Position numbers and translations under genes: made by a program. Source: CAZSBB01 sp964605235 (GTDB lineage: Bacteria > Planctomycetota > Phycisphaerae > Phycisphaerales > Phycisphaeraceae). Taken from it: a DNA stretch of 64,000 nt. Location: assembly GCA_964605235.1 (NCBI GenBank), contig CAZSBB010000016.1:58552-122551 (forward strand). The letters are read 5' to 3'. Under the pieces are notes generated by a model. The model saw nothing but the letters and a program-made list of their open reading frames with translations. It did no database searches and was not told the DNA's origin. Shown one piece after another: positions 34,406 through 42,084 of this stretch. How positions within the stretch are numbered: the first letter of the stretch is position 1; each line of letters opens with the position of its first letter.

Positions 34406-34954
34406 ATGACCACCACCCCCACGCCCGCGACCGCAGCCGAGCAGCTCACCAAGCTCATTCGTGATATTCCCGACTATCCCAAGCCGGGCATCATGTTCAA
34501 GGACATCACCCCGCTGCTGCGCGATCCCGCCGGGCTGGCGATGGCGGTCGAGCAGATGGCCAACCCCTTCCGCGGCAAGGGTGTGGAACTGGTCATGGGC
34601 GCCGAGAGCCGCGGCTTCATCTTCGGCACCGCCATCGCCCAGTCGCTCTCGGCGGGCTTCGTGCCCATCCGCAAACCCAAGAAACTGCCGTGGAAAACCC
34701 GCAGCTTTGAGTACGCTCTGGAGTACGGCAAGGACCGCCTGGAAATCCACGAAGACGCCATCAACCCCGGCCAGCGCGTGCTCATGGTCGATGACCTGCT
34801 CGCCACCGGCGGCACCATGGAAGCCTGCTGCGAACTGGTCCAGGGACTCGGCGGCCAAATCGTCGGCCTGACCGTCCTGCTCGAACTCACCTTCCTGCCC
34901 GGACGCGAAAAAATCTCCCGCTTCGGCAACGTCCACAGCGTCATCCGCGTCTAA
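34406..34954 (+). CDS. apt: Adenine phosphoribosyltransferase
   Basis: A 182-aa purine-salvage enzyme making AMP from adenine and PRPP. The PRPP loop is VLMVDDLLATGGT (125-137), and the family features KDITPLL, GAESRGF and IRKPKKLPW are all present. The length matches APT. No Shine-Dalgarno sequence is evident at its ATG. A CCACNGAG-type inverted repeat follows. Confidence 0.93.
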   Translation: MTTTPTPATAAEQLTKLIRDIPDYPKPGIMFKDITPLLRDPAGLAMAVEQMANPFRGKGVELVMGAESRGFIFGTAIAQSLSAGFVPIRKPKKLPWKTRSFEYALEYGKDRLEIHEDAINPGQRVLMVDDLLATGGTMEACCELVQGLGGQIVGLTVLLELTFLPGREKISRFGNVHSVIRV

Positions 34955-35029
34955 CCCCCCCGGAAGTTCCCCCGGTCCTCGGAAGTTTCCCCTCGCCTGT
35001 CGGTCCACAACTACAAGCCTGAAAAGCAT

Positions 35030-35143
35030 CAACCACCGAGACAGAGAGCACCGAGCAATGCACACCGAGACTGACAGCAGAACCATCGAGAGGGCACGCT
35101 GCTCCTGACTTCACTCCGTGTCCTCTGTGCCTCTGTGGTGGAT
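35030..35143. repeat. CCACNGAG-type inverted repeat, copy 2
   Basis: The left arm (35030-35055) reads CAACCACCGAGACAGAG then AGCACCGAG. The right arm (35111-35143), reverse-complemented, reads ATCCACCACAGAGGCACAG then AGGACACGGAG. About 114 bp, imperfect, located between apt and the CPBP protease. A short TTCCGGGGG-type tract (34958-34992) lies just upstream. Confidence 0.7.
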
Positions 35144-35181
35144 TTTGAATTGACTGCTTGCCTTCTCGTCCTGGCGGATAC

Positions 35182-36003
35182 ATGAGCCGCTCCCGCTCCC
35201 AGCCTGACGACGCTCCCCGCCACCTGCCCCCGGCCCGCGCCGGCTACTTCCAGCTTTCCCAGCAACCCCTCCACGCCCTGCTCTTCCTGAGCCCCCTGCT
35301 GCTGGCGTATGAAGTCGGCACCATGATCGTCGCCACCGACCCGCACACCGGGGCGACCCGCTTCATCTACGCCCGCTCGCTGCTGCAGGATTTTTTCGAA
35401 TGGTTCGGCGTCACCGGCTACTACCTGCCGGGACTCATCACCATCACCGTCCTGCTGGCGTGGCACTTCGTCCGCCGCGACCCCTTTGACGTGCGCCTGC
35501 GCGTCTATGGCTTGATGGGCGCGGAATCGCTGGCGTTCGCCCTGCCCCTGTTCGTCACCGCCCTGGTGTTCTTCCGAGGCCCGGCCGCGCCGGCTGCCAT
35601 GGCGACGCTGCTCGCCCAAGCCACCGGCGCAGCGTCAACCGCGGTCGCGCCCACGCTGGCGCAGAAGCTGCTCTTCTCCATCGGCGCGGGCATCTATGAA
35701 GAGCTGCTCTTTCGCCTGATCGCCATCGCCCTGCTGCACATGCTGTTCGTGGATGTGCTGGCGCTGCCGTCCCGCTACGGCGCCCTGCTGGCGGTGCTGG
35801 GCTCCGCAGCGCTGTTCTCGGCGTACCACTTCTCTGAAGGCAATCCGTTCCAGTGGGGCAAGGGCATCTTTTACTTTGCCGCCGGGGTGTACTTTGCCGC
35901 CATCTACGTGCTGCGCGGCTTCGGCGTCGTCGCGGGCACCCACGCCATCTACGACGTGCTGGTGGTGCTGCTGCAACTGTCCCACGCCACCGCCAGTCCA
36001 TGA
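35182..36003 (+). CDS. CPBP-family intramembrane metalloprotease (CAAX/Abi type)
   Basis: A 273-aa polytopic protein with about six to eight membrane segments. The Abi motifs appear in order: EELLFR for the Glu-Glu-Arg motif, FSAYHF for the Phe-His motif, and GTHAIYD for the last His motif. These residues coordinate the metal. The ATG at 35182 is chosen over 35158, which lies close to the end of the inverted repeat. Whether it processes prenylated proteins or other membrane substrates is unknown. The 3' end faces the UroD-like gene with a 19-base gap. Confidence 0.85.
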   Translation: MSRSRSQPDDAPRHLPPARAGYFQLSQQPLHALLFLSPLLLAYEVGTMIVATDPHTGATRFIYARSLLQDFFEWFGVTGYYLPGLITITVLLAWHFVRRDPFDVRLRVYGLMGAESLAFALPLFVTALVFFRGPAAPAAMATLLAQATGAASTAVAPTLAQKLLFSIGAGIYEELLFRLIAIALLHMLFVDVLALPSRYGALLAVLGSAALFSAYHFSEGNPFQWGKGIFYFAAGVYFAAIYVLRGFGVVAGTHAIYDVLVVLLQLSHATASP

Positions 36004-36022
36004 CCGGGTCGGCGTTGCCTGC

Positions 36023-37216
36023 TCAGTATTGCCCGTATTCCAACGCCGTTTCAATGAACACGCGGTAGTTGTGCGCGGTCTTTTCCGCCAGCGGCACGTT
36101 GATCGGCGCTGCGGTGGGCAGCATGACGTAACCGCCGCCGGCTTTGGCTTGCTGCAGGCATTCGATGACGGCAGTGCGGACCTGTTCCGCCGTGCCGTGC
36201 TCGAGCAGCTTCAGTTCCAGGTTGCCCCACACGCTCACGCCGCGCGCCCCGCAGCGCCGTTTGACTTCATCCAGCGGCAGATCGCCATCCGGCGGCGGTT
36301 CGCACGGGTCGGTGCCGTCGCAGCCGGTTTCGAAGAACAGGTCGATCACCTGGGCGATTTTGCCGTGGCAATGCAGGCGGACTTTGCTGCCGCGCTGGTG
36401 GATGAGGTCGGTCATGGCGCGGACGTGGGGAACCATGAAGCGTGCAAACATCTCCGGCCGGGCGTACGGCGGGGTCATGTATTCGGGCCCGCAGATGCGG
36501 TACAAGTCCACCACAGCCGCATCAAGCATGTTGGACAAATTCTGCTGCACGCGTGCGGCCACCACTTCCACCGCATGCGCGAAATGCTCCGTGTCCTCGT
36601 ACAGCCACATCACGTAATCCTGAAAGCTCATCAGGTCCGCCACGAGGTAGGCGGGATCGCCCAGCGAGGACATGATCAGCCCGTGGTCGCCCAGCTCCGC
36701 GCGGACTTCCGCCAACCCGGCATCGGTGTAGGTCAGCGGCTCGTAGGGCACGCTCAGGGCTTTGTCGACGTCCTCCATGTTCTTGCACCAATGCTCGATG
36801 CGCCAGGTGGTGTGCACGGAAGGGTCGTACTCGCAGATGGTGCGCAGGTCGCCCTTGGGGGTGTGGAGAATGGTGGTCTTGCGGGTGGTCGTGCCTTGCT
36901 GTTCGGTGGTGACTTCCATGGGCACCGGATAGCTGGAGCAGAGGATGCAGCCGGTGTCGGTCATGTAGGTGTCGCGCTGGATGCCGACGTTCCAGTTGGT
37001 GATGGCGTCGGTGTGGTCGCGGATGAACCCCATCAACTGGGCGTAGCTGGGCTGCTGCCAGTACCAGTCGGCGTGGTTGCGGGCGGGCATCTCGTAGGTG
37101 TTGATGGGCACGCGGTCCGGGATGCCGCAGCTTAGGGCGGTAAGCAGGCGCTGCCGGCCGGTCCAGGCGGCGGGGCGCGGCGCGGCGGCATCAGACGAGG
37201 TCGAGGCGGTGGACAT
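36023..37216 (-). CDS. Uroporphyrinogen decarboxylase-like methyltransferase
   Basis: A 397-aa protein of the URO-D superfamily. The conserved pieces are RQRLLTALSCGIPDRVPINTYEMP near the start, a central GPEYMTPPYARPEMFARF and the motif LHCHGKIAQVIDLF, where the H-C-H cluster resembles the zinc site of cobamide-dependent methyltransferases. True HemE lacks this layout and also has a different N-terminal substrate motif, so I favour a corrinoid-linked methyltransferase or demethylase over haem synthesis. The ATG at 37216 follows GGGAG. The nearby cobQ gene gives a B12 link. The methyl donor is unknown. Confidence 0.8.
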   Translation of the reverse strand: MSTASTSSDAAAPRPAAWTGRQRLLTALSCGIPDRVPINTYEMPARNHADWYWQQPSYAQLMGFIRDHTDAITNWNVGIQRDTYMTDTGCILCSSYPVPMEVTTEQQGTTTRKTTILHTPKGDLRTICEYDPSVHTTWRIEHWCKNMEDVDKALSVPYEPLTYTDAGLAEVRAELGDHGLIMSSLGDPAYLVADLMSFQDYVMWLYEDTEHFAHAVEVVAARVQQNLSNMLDAAVVDLYRICGPEYMTPPYARPEMFARFMVPHVRAMTDLIHQRGSKVRLHCHGKIAQVIDLFFETGCDGTDPCEPPPDGDLPLDEVKRRCGARGVSVWGNLELKLLEHGTAEQVRTAVIECLQQAKAGGGYVMLPTAAPINVPLAEKTAHNYRVFIETALEYGQY

Positions 37217-37382
37217 GGCGCAACTCCCGGGCACAAAGCCCCAGGCGACGCCGGCGGGGAAGCGTTCGCAACTAACTGCAATGCTACAACCAGGCTATTC
37301 TCCATGCAGTCGCTGGTTTTCAGGAGTTGTTCGCAAAAATCGTCACCCCCCGGAATTTGGCGTTGGCGGCCAGGCGCGCTGG

Positions 37383-38942
37383 TCAGCGACCAATCCTGCC
37401 GGGGGCGACGGGTTCGCCGGCGATGATTGCCTGCAGGCGCGCCATGTCCACATGTTCGTCGAGGTGATCCGCCAGCAGGTCGTACTGTCGTTCCTGAAAC
37501 GCGCGGGTGCGTTCGCCCTCGCTGCCGGTGGGCGCTGGTGCGAGCTGGGCGTTGAGCTGATGCAGCAAGGCGGCGACGATGCCGGGCTGATCGAACAGGC
37601 CGTGCAGATAGGTGCCCCAGACTTTGCCGTCGGCGCGCTGGGCGCCGTCCATGTCGCTGACCGCTGCCTGATTGCGGGTGGTGACTTGCAGCAGCGGCGC
37701 GAGGTCCTCCAGCAACCGGGTGACGCCCATGTGAATTTCGTAGCCATCCACATCCTGCCCCAGCGCTGACCAATGCCCGCTGGTGCGCGTCAGCGTCTTG
37801 TGCTTTTCCAATGTGGTGTGCAGCGGGAGCAATCCCAACCCCTCCGCACTTCCGGGGGAACCCTCCACGCCATGCGGGTCGGCGATGGTTTGGCCGAGCA
37901 ATTGGTAGCCGCCGCACACGCCGCCGAGTTGCCCGCCGGCGTCGACGTATTTGCGGAGCGGGGCATCCCAGCCCACATCGCGCAGCCACTGCCGATCCGC
38001 GCGCACGTTCTTGCTGCCCGGCAGCAGCACCAGGTCGTAATCCGTCAGCAGGCGCGGGCGCGCCAGGTAATGCAGGCGCACGCACGCCTGCCGCGCCAGC
38101 GGGTTGAAGTCCGTGAAGTTGGAAATATGCGGCAGACGAATCACCGCGATGTTGATGCGCCCGGGCTTGGGCGCTTCAGGGGGATCCAGCACCACATCCA
38201 ACGGCATGCCGTCTTCCGAGTCGATTTCAATATGCCGAAAGAACGGCACCAGCCCCAGCACGGGCAAGCCGGTGCGCTGCTCCAGCCAGGTCATGCCGTC
38301 GTCAAACAGCGCCGCGTCGCCGCGAAAGCGATTGATGAGAATGCCCTTGACGCACGCCCGGTCCTCGGGGGGAATGACGTCGAGCGTGCCGACGATCTGG
38401 GCGAACACGCCGCCGCGGTCGATGTCCGCCGCCAGCACGACGGGCGCGTTGACGGCCTGCGCCATGCGGAAGTTGACGAAATCGCGCGGGCGCAGGTTCA
38501 CCTCCGCGCAGGAGCCAGCGCCTTCGAGCACGATGAGCTGGCGGTCCTGGCTCAGCCGGGCGTAGCTTTCCAGCGCTTTGCCAAACAGCGCGTCGGTGTT
38601 GCGGAAGTATTCCTTTGCCTCTGAGTTGCCCAGCACGTGGCCCTGCACGATGACCTGCGCCTGCACATCCGTGGAGGGTTTGAGCAGCACGGGATTCATG
38701 TCCACGGTCGGCTCCACGCCGGCGGCATGGGCCTGCACCACCTGCGCCCGGCCGATCTCCCCGCCGCTGAGGGTGACGTAGGAATTGTTGGACATGTTCT
38801 GGGCTTTGTACGGCGCCACCTGCACGCCGCGCCGGGCGAACCACCGGCACAGCCCGGTCACCAGCACGCTCTTGCCCACGTCCGAGCCTGTGCCCAGGAT
38901 CGCCAAGGCGCGACAGGCCGGGTTGATCGCCACGCAGGTCAT
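37383..38942 (-). CDS. cobQ: Cobyric acid synthase
   Basis: A 519-aa amidotransferase that amidates the corrin side chains late in cobalamin synthesis. The N-terminal ATP-binding domain has ILGTGSDVGKSVLVTGLCR and APYKAQNMSNNSYVT; the C-terminal glutaminase-like domain has GGVCGGYQLLG with the Cys nucleophile, GLGLLPLHTTLE and GTYLHGLFD. The start ATG at 38942 lies four bases past the FHA-GspE stop, so the two are read from one message. No other cobalamin genes are visible, but the UroD-like methyltransferase lies just downstream. Confidence 0.92.
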   Translation of the reverse strand: MTCVAINPACRALAILGTGSDVGKSVLVTGLCRWFARRGVQVAPYKAQNMSNNSYVTLSGGEIGRAQVVQAHAAGVEPTVDMNPVLLKPSTDVQAQVIVQGHVLGNSEAKEYFRNTDALFGKALESYARLSQDRQLIVLEGAGSCAEVNLRPRDFVNFRMAQAVNAPVVLAADIDRGGVFAQIVGTLDVIPPEDRACVKGILINRFRGDAALFDDGMTWLEQRTGLPVLGLVPFFRHIEIDSEDGMPLDVVLDPPEAPKPGRINIAVIRLPHISNFTDFNPLARQACVRLHYLARPRLLTDYDLVLLPGSKNVRADRQWLRDVGWDAPLRKYVDAGGQLGGVCGGYQLLGQTIADPHGVEGSPGSAEGLGLLPLHTTLEKHKTLTRTSGHWSALGQDVDGYEIHMGVTRLLEDLAPLLQVTTRNQAAVSDMDGAQRADGKVWGTYLHGLFDQPGIVAALLHQLNAQLAPAPTGSEGERTRAFQERQYDLLADHLDEHVDMARLQAIIAGEPVAPGRIGR

Positions 38943-38946
38943 GGCC

Positions 38947-40806
38947 CTACACCCCACCCACCGCGCGTTCGATTTCATCCGGGCTGGTGATGCCCTCGGC
39001 GACGTAGCGATAGCCCATCTCCTGCAGGCTCACGAAACTGGTGCGCTCCAGGGCATCGCGCAAGGCCGCCATGGTCGCGCTCTTGAGCAGCGCGTCGCGC
39101 AGGTCGTTGGTCATCTCCAGCAGTTCGTACAAGCCTTGCCGCCCGTGGTAGCCGGCGTCGAAGCAGCGCGGACAGCCCACGGGATAGTAAATCGCTTTGA
39201 TCTCCCGGCCGGTGCGCTTCATCTGGTGCAACTGCTTGGGCGTCGGTCGGCGCGGGGCGCGACAAGCGGGACACAACATCCGCACCAGCCGCTGCGCCAG
39301 CACCAGGTTCAAGCTCGACGCGACCAAATACGGCTCGGCGCCCAGGTCCAGCAATCGAAACAGCGTGCCAATGGTGTCCTTGGCGTGGACAGTGGAGAGC
39401 ACGAGGTGGCCGGTCATCGCCGCCTGCATCGCGGTCTCGGCGGTTTCGCGGTCGCGGATTTCGCCCAGCAGGATCACATCGGGGTCTTGCCGCAGCACCG
39501 AGCGCAGCAGGCTGTGGAAGGTGTTGCCCTTCTGCTCGTTGATGGGAATCTGCGTGACGCCATCGAGTTGATATTCCACCGGGTCTTCGATGGTGATGAC
39601 ATTGCGGCGCTGGCGGTCGATGTCGCGCAGCACGGCATAGAGCGTGGTGGTTTTGCCCGAGCCGGTGGGGCCGCAGGACAGCAGCATGCCCGCGGATTGC
39701 AGGGAGACCTGCTGCACGCGCGCGAGCATCCAGTCGGGCAGGTTCAGTTGCTCCATGCGCTGGGGCGCGTTGTAGGGATCGAGCACGCGCAGCACGAGCT
39801 TCTGGCCGTACATCGCGGGGGTGAAGCTGACGCGATAGTCGACGCGGCGGTCGGGGAAACGCGCGGTGAAGTGGCCTTCCTGCACGATGCCGCGCTGGGC
39901 GATGTCGATGTCGCCGAGCACCTTGACCACGCCGTAGAGCCGAATGCCCAGGGTGCCCAGGATGCGGACGATCTCGACCATGCCGCCGTCGACGCGCAGG
40001 CGGATGCTGCAGTCGCGGTCGCGCATTTCAAAATGCAGGTCGGAGGCGTGGGTGTGGTAAGCCGCCAGCAGCAGACAGCGCAGCAGGCGCACCGCCATGC
40101 CGACTTCAGCGTTGGTGTCGCCCTCGGTCTGTTCCTGAGCTTCCTCCATCAACCCGGCGGCATGCACCACCACGCCGCGGGCGTTGATGAGTTCCACCTG
40201 GCCTTCATGCACCGGCTGCTGGCGATGCGGCTTGAGGAACTTGACGATCGCGGCAAACGGATCGCTGGCGCTGCCCGCGAGCAGGTCCGGGCCGAGATTG
40301 TCGCTGACCGCCTGCGGTGCGACCTGCAGCGGCGCCATGGGGCGGAAGGCGTCATCCGGCAGCACGATGGGCGCGGCGGCGGGGTCGACGGCGGGTTCGG
40401 GCGCGGCGGCGGGGTCCAGCGTCAACGGGGGCAGGTCGGGGCCTTCGTCATCACCCGCGCCAGCGGTCGGAGCCGGCTCCTGCGGCGACGCGGGCGCGGC
40501 GGCATTGAGATCGCCGCGCGGATCATTGAGCAGAAAGCGGATGACCGTGCGCCCGATCTCGATGGCTGCCCCATCGGTCAGGACGGTCGCCGAGGCGAGC
40601 TTGCCATCGACGCGCGTGCCGTTGCGCGAGTCCAGATCGCGCACCAGCCAGCCGCCGGCGCCGCGCTCGACCACGCAATGATGTCGGCTCGCCTTCTCGT
40701 CAAATATCTGCACGTCCGCACTGGAGCTGCGCCCCAGCACCACGCTGGTGGCGGCCAGCTTCATGAGCTTGCGTCGTTTGCCGTCGAGTATTTCCAGAAA
40801 GGGCAA
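38947..40806 (-). CDS. FHA-domain plus GspE/PilB-type secretion ATPase fusion
   Basis: A 619-aa protein. Residues 22-80 form an FHA phosphothreonine-binding domain (VLGRSSSADVQIF, ASRHH, DSRNGTRVDG). Residues 95-170 are an acidic Ala/Pro linker. The ATPase has ASDLHFE (254-260), Walker A GPTGSGKTTTLY (379-390), Walker B DPDVILLGE (441-449), a His-box STVHAKDT (471-478) and a CPAC/CPRC zinc pair near 510-540. The start is TTG at 40806, supported by CCAGGAG. It should power a type II secretion or type IV pilus system in a kinase-responsive way, but no other pilus or secretion genes are nearby. Confidence 0.88.
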   Translation of the reverse strand: MPFLEILDGKRRKLMKLAATSVVLGRSSSADVQIFDEKASRHHCVVERGAGGWLVRDLDSRNGTRVDGKLASATVLTDGAAIEIGRTVIRFLLNDPRGDLNAAAPASPQEPAPTAGAGDDEGPDLPPLTLDPAAAPEPAVDPAAAPIVLPDDAFRPMAPLQVAPQAVSDNLGPDLLAGSASDPFAAIVKFLKPHRQQPVHEGQVELINARGVVVHAAGLMEEAQEQTEGDTNAEVGMAVRLLRCLLLAAYHTHASDLHFEMRDRDCSIRLRVDGGMVEIVRILGTLGIRLYGVVKVLGDIDIAQRGIVQEGHFTARFPDRRVDYRVSFTPAMYGQKLVLRVLDPYNAPQRMEQLNLPDWMLARVQQVSLQSAGMLLSCGPTGSGKTTTLYAVLRDIDRQRRNVITIEDPVEYQLDGVTQIPINEQKGNTFHSLLRSVLRQDPDVILLGEIRDRETAETAMQAAMTGHLVLSTVHAKDTIGTLFRLLDLGAEPYLVASSLNLVLAQRLVRMLCPACRAPRRPTPKQLHQMKRTGREIKAIYYPVGCPRCFDAGYHGRQGLYELLEMTNDLRDALLKSATMAALRDALERTSFVSLQEMGYRYVAEGITSPDEIERAVGGV

Positions 40807-40884
40807 GCGGCGTCTCCTGGCGGGCCATGGGCGGCGCGTGCCTCAGTGTAACCAACTCCGCAACCGGGCAGTAGACTGCCGGGC

Positions 40885-41952
40885 ATGAGCGGCCCATCCA
40901 GCGCGGACATCCTGACCCGGGTGCGGCAGGCGGGCTTCGCGCTGGCGGGCATCGCCCCGGCGGAGCCGAGCGCTCAGGCACAGTTTGTTGACCAATGGCT
41001 CGCCGCCGGCCGACATGGCGAAATGGCGTACCTCGCCCAGCAGCCCGAACTGCGTCTGGATGTGCGCCGGCTGGTGCCCGGAGCGATGAGCATCATCTGC
41101 GTCGCCGATGCGTACCCCGCTGAGCATTCTGGCAATGAGCAAGCGGAATCGCCGCCGCGCGGGCGCGTGGCGCGCTATGCCTGGGGACGCGACTATCACC
41201 AGGTCATGAAAGATCGACTGCATGATCTGGCGGACTGGTTGCGCGCTTATCACCCGCAGCACACCTTTCGCACCACCGTGGACACCGCCCCGGTGCTGGA
41301 GCGTGAACACGCCCTGCGCGCGGGGCTCGGCTGGGTGGGCAAGAACACCATGCTCATCCACCCCCAGCGCGGCTCGTGGCTGCTGCTGGGCGAAATCATC
41401 ACCACCCTGCCCCTGCAAACCACTTCCTCCGCTCAGCGCGTGACTGACCACTGCGGCACCTGCACCCGCTGCCTGGACGCCTGCCCCACGCAATGCCTCA
41501 CGCCCTACGCCATCGACGCGGCGCGCTGCCTGAGCTACCTCACCATCGAGCACCGTGCGCCCATTGATCCCGCCTTGCACGATGCCGTCGGCAATTGGCT
41601 GGCGGGATGTGATGTGTGTCAGGAAGTGTGCCCGCACAATGATCGCGTCCCGACTGAGGACACACAGGATGCTTACCAGCCCGGCGCCGCCGCCGAGGGT
41701 TTTGATCTGCTGACCGTGCTCAACTGGGATGCCGCCGCGCGAACGCAGGCGCTGACGCGCTCAGCGCTCAAGCGCATTCGGCTGGAGATGTTCAAACGCA
41801 ATGCGCTCATCGCCGCGGGCAACGCGCTGCGCCGGCAGAACCATCCGGCACTGCGGCAGCGTGTACGAGAACTCGCCAGCGACACGGCGGAAAGCGAGCT
41901 GGTGCGCCAGACGGCGCAGCAGGTGCTTGAACGGTTGTCGGCCGGTCAGTGA
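40885..41952 (+). CDS. queG: Epoxyqueuosine reductase
   Basis: A 355-aa cobamide- and iron-sulfur-dependent reductase, last step of queuosine synthesis in tRNA. The 4Fe-4S motifs are CGTCTRCLDACP (190-201) and CDVCQEVCP (242-250). The catalytic Asp lies in VDTAPVLER (132-140). VGKNTMLI and the C-terminal HEAT-like segment (KRNALIAAGNALRRQ) complete the fold. It is divergent from the FHA-GspE gene with a 78-base gap. QueG uses cobalamin, which fits with cobQ nearby. Confidence 0.93.
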   Translation: MSGPSSADILTRVRQAGFALAGIAPAEPSAQAQFVDQWLAAGRHGEMAYLAQQPELRLDVRRLVPGAMSIICVADAYPAEHSGNEQAESPPRGRVARYAWGRDYHQVMKDRLHDLADWLRAYHPQHTFRTTVDTAPVLEREHALRAGLGWVGKNTMLIHPQRGSWLLLGEIITTLPLQTTSSAQRVTDHCGTCTRCLDACPTQCLTPYAIDAARCLSYLTIEHRAPIDPALHDAVGNWLAGCDVCQEVCPHNDRVPTEDTQDAYQPGAAAEGFDLLTVLNWDAAARTQALTRSALKRIRLEMFKRNALIAAGNALRRQNHPALRQRVRELASDTAESELVRQTAQQVLERLSAGQ

Positions 41953-41962
41953 GGTTGCACGA

Positions 41963-42078
41963 AACGAGCCGCAAGCGTGAGCGACGGGCAGCGTCCACCC
42001 GCACCGGAAAATCGGCGAGCTACCCCAGACGCCGCGACGACCATGCGCCCAACCCGTCGCTGACGCTTCCGGCTCGTT
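41963..42078. repeat. AACGAGCC-ended inverted repeat
   Basis: A 116-bp element. The left arm (41963-41989) begins AACGAGCCGCAAGCGTGAGC. The right arm (42052-42078), reverse-complemented, begins AACGAGCCGGAAGCGTCAGC. Two mismatches are visible in these 20 bases. It separates the convergent queG and GH63-type genes, and its end design resembles the ACGAGCCCCG family at 25654 and 47005. Confidence 0.82.
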
Positions 42079-42084
42079 GATTGC

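Noticed and set aside
36023..37216. Calling the UroD-like gene hemE.
   Set aside because: It has an H-C-H motif and lacks the usual HemE N-terminal substrate motif, so a corrinoid-type methyltransferase is more likely.
38785..40851. A 688-codon plus-strand frame opposite FHA-GspE.
   Set aside because: The minus-strand frame has FHA and Walker motifs; the plus frame is low-complexity His/Gln/Ala.
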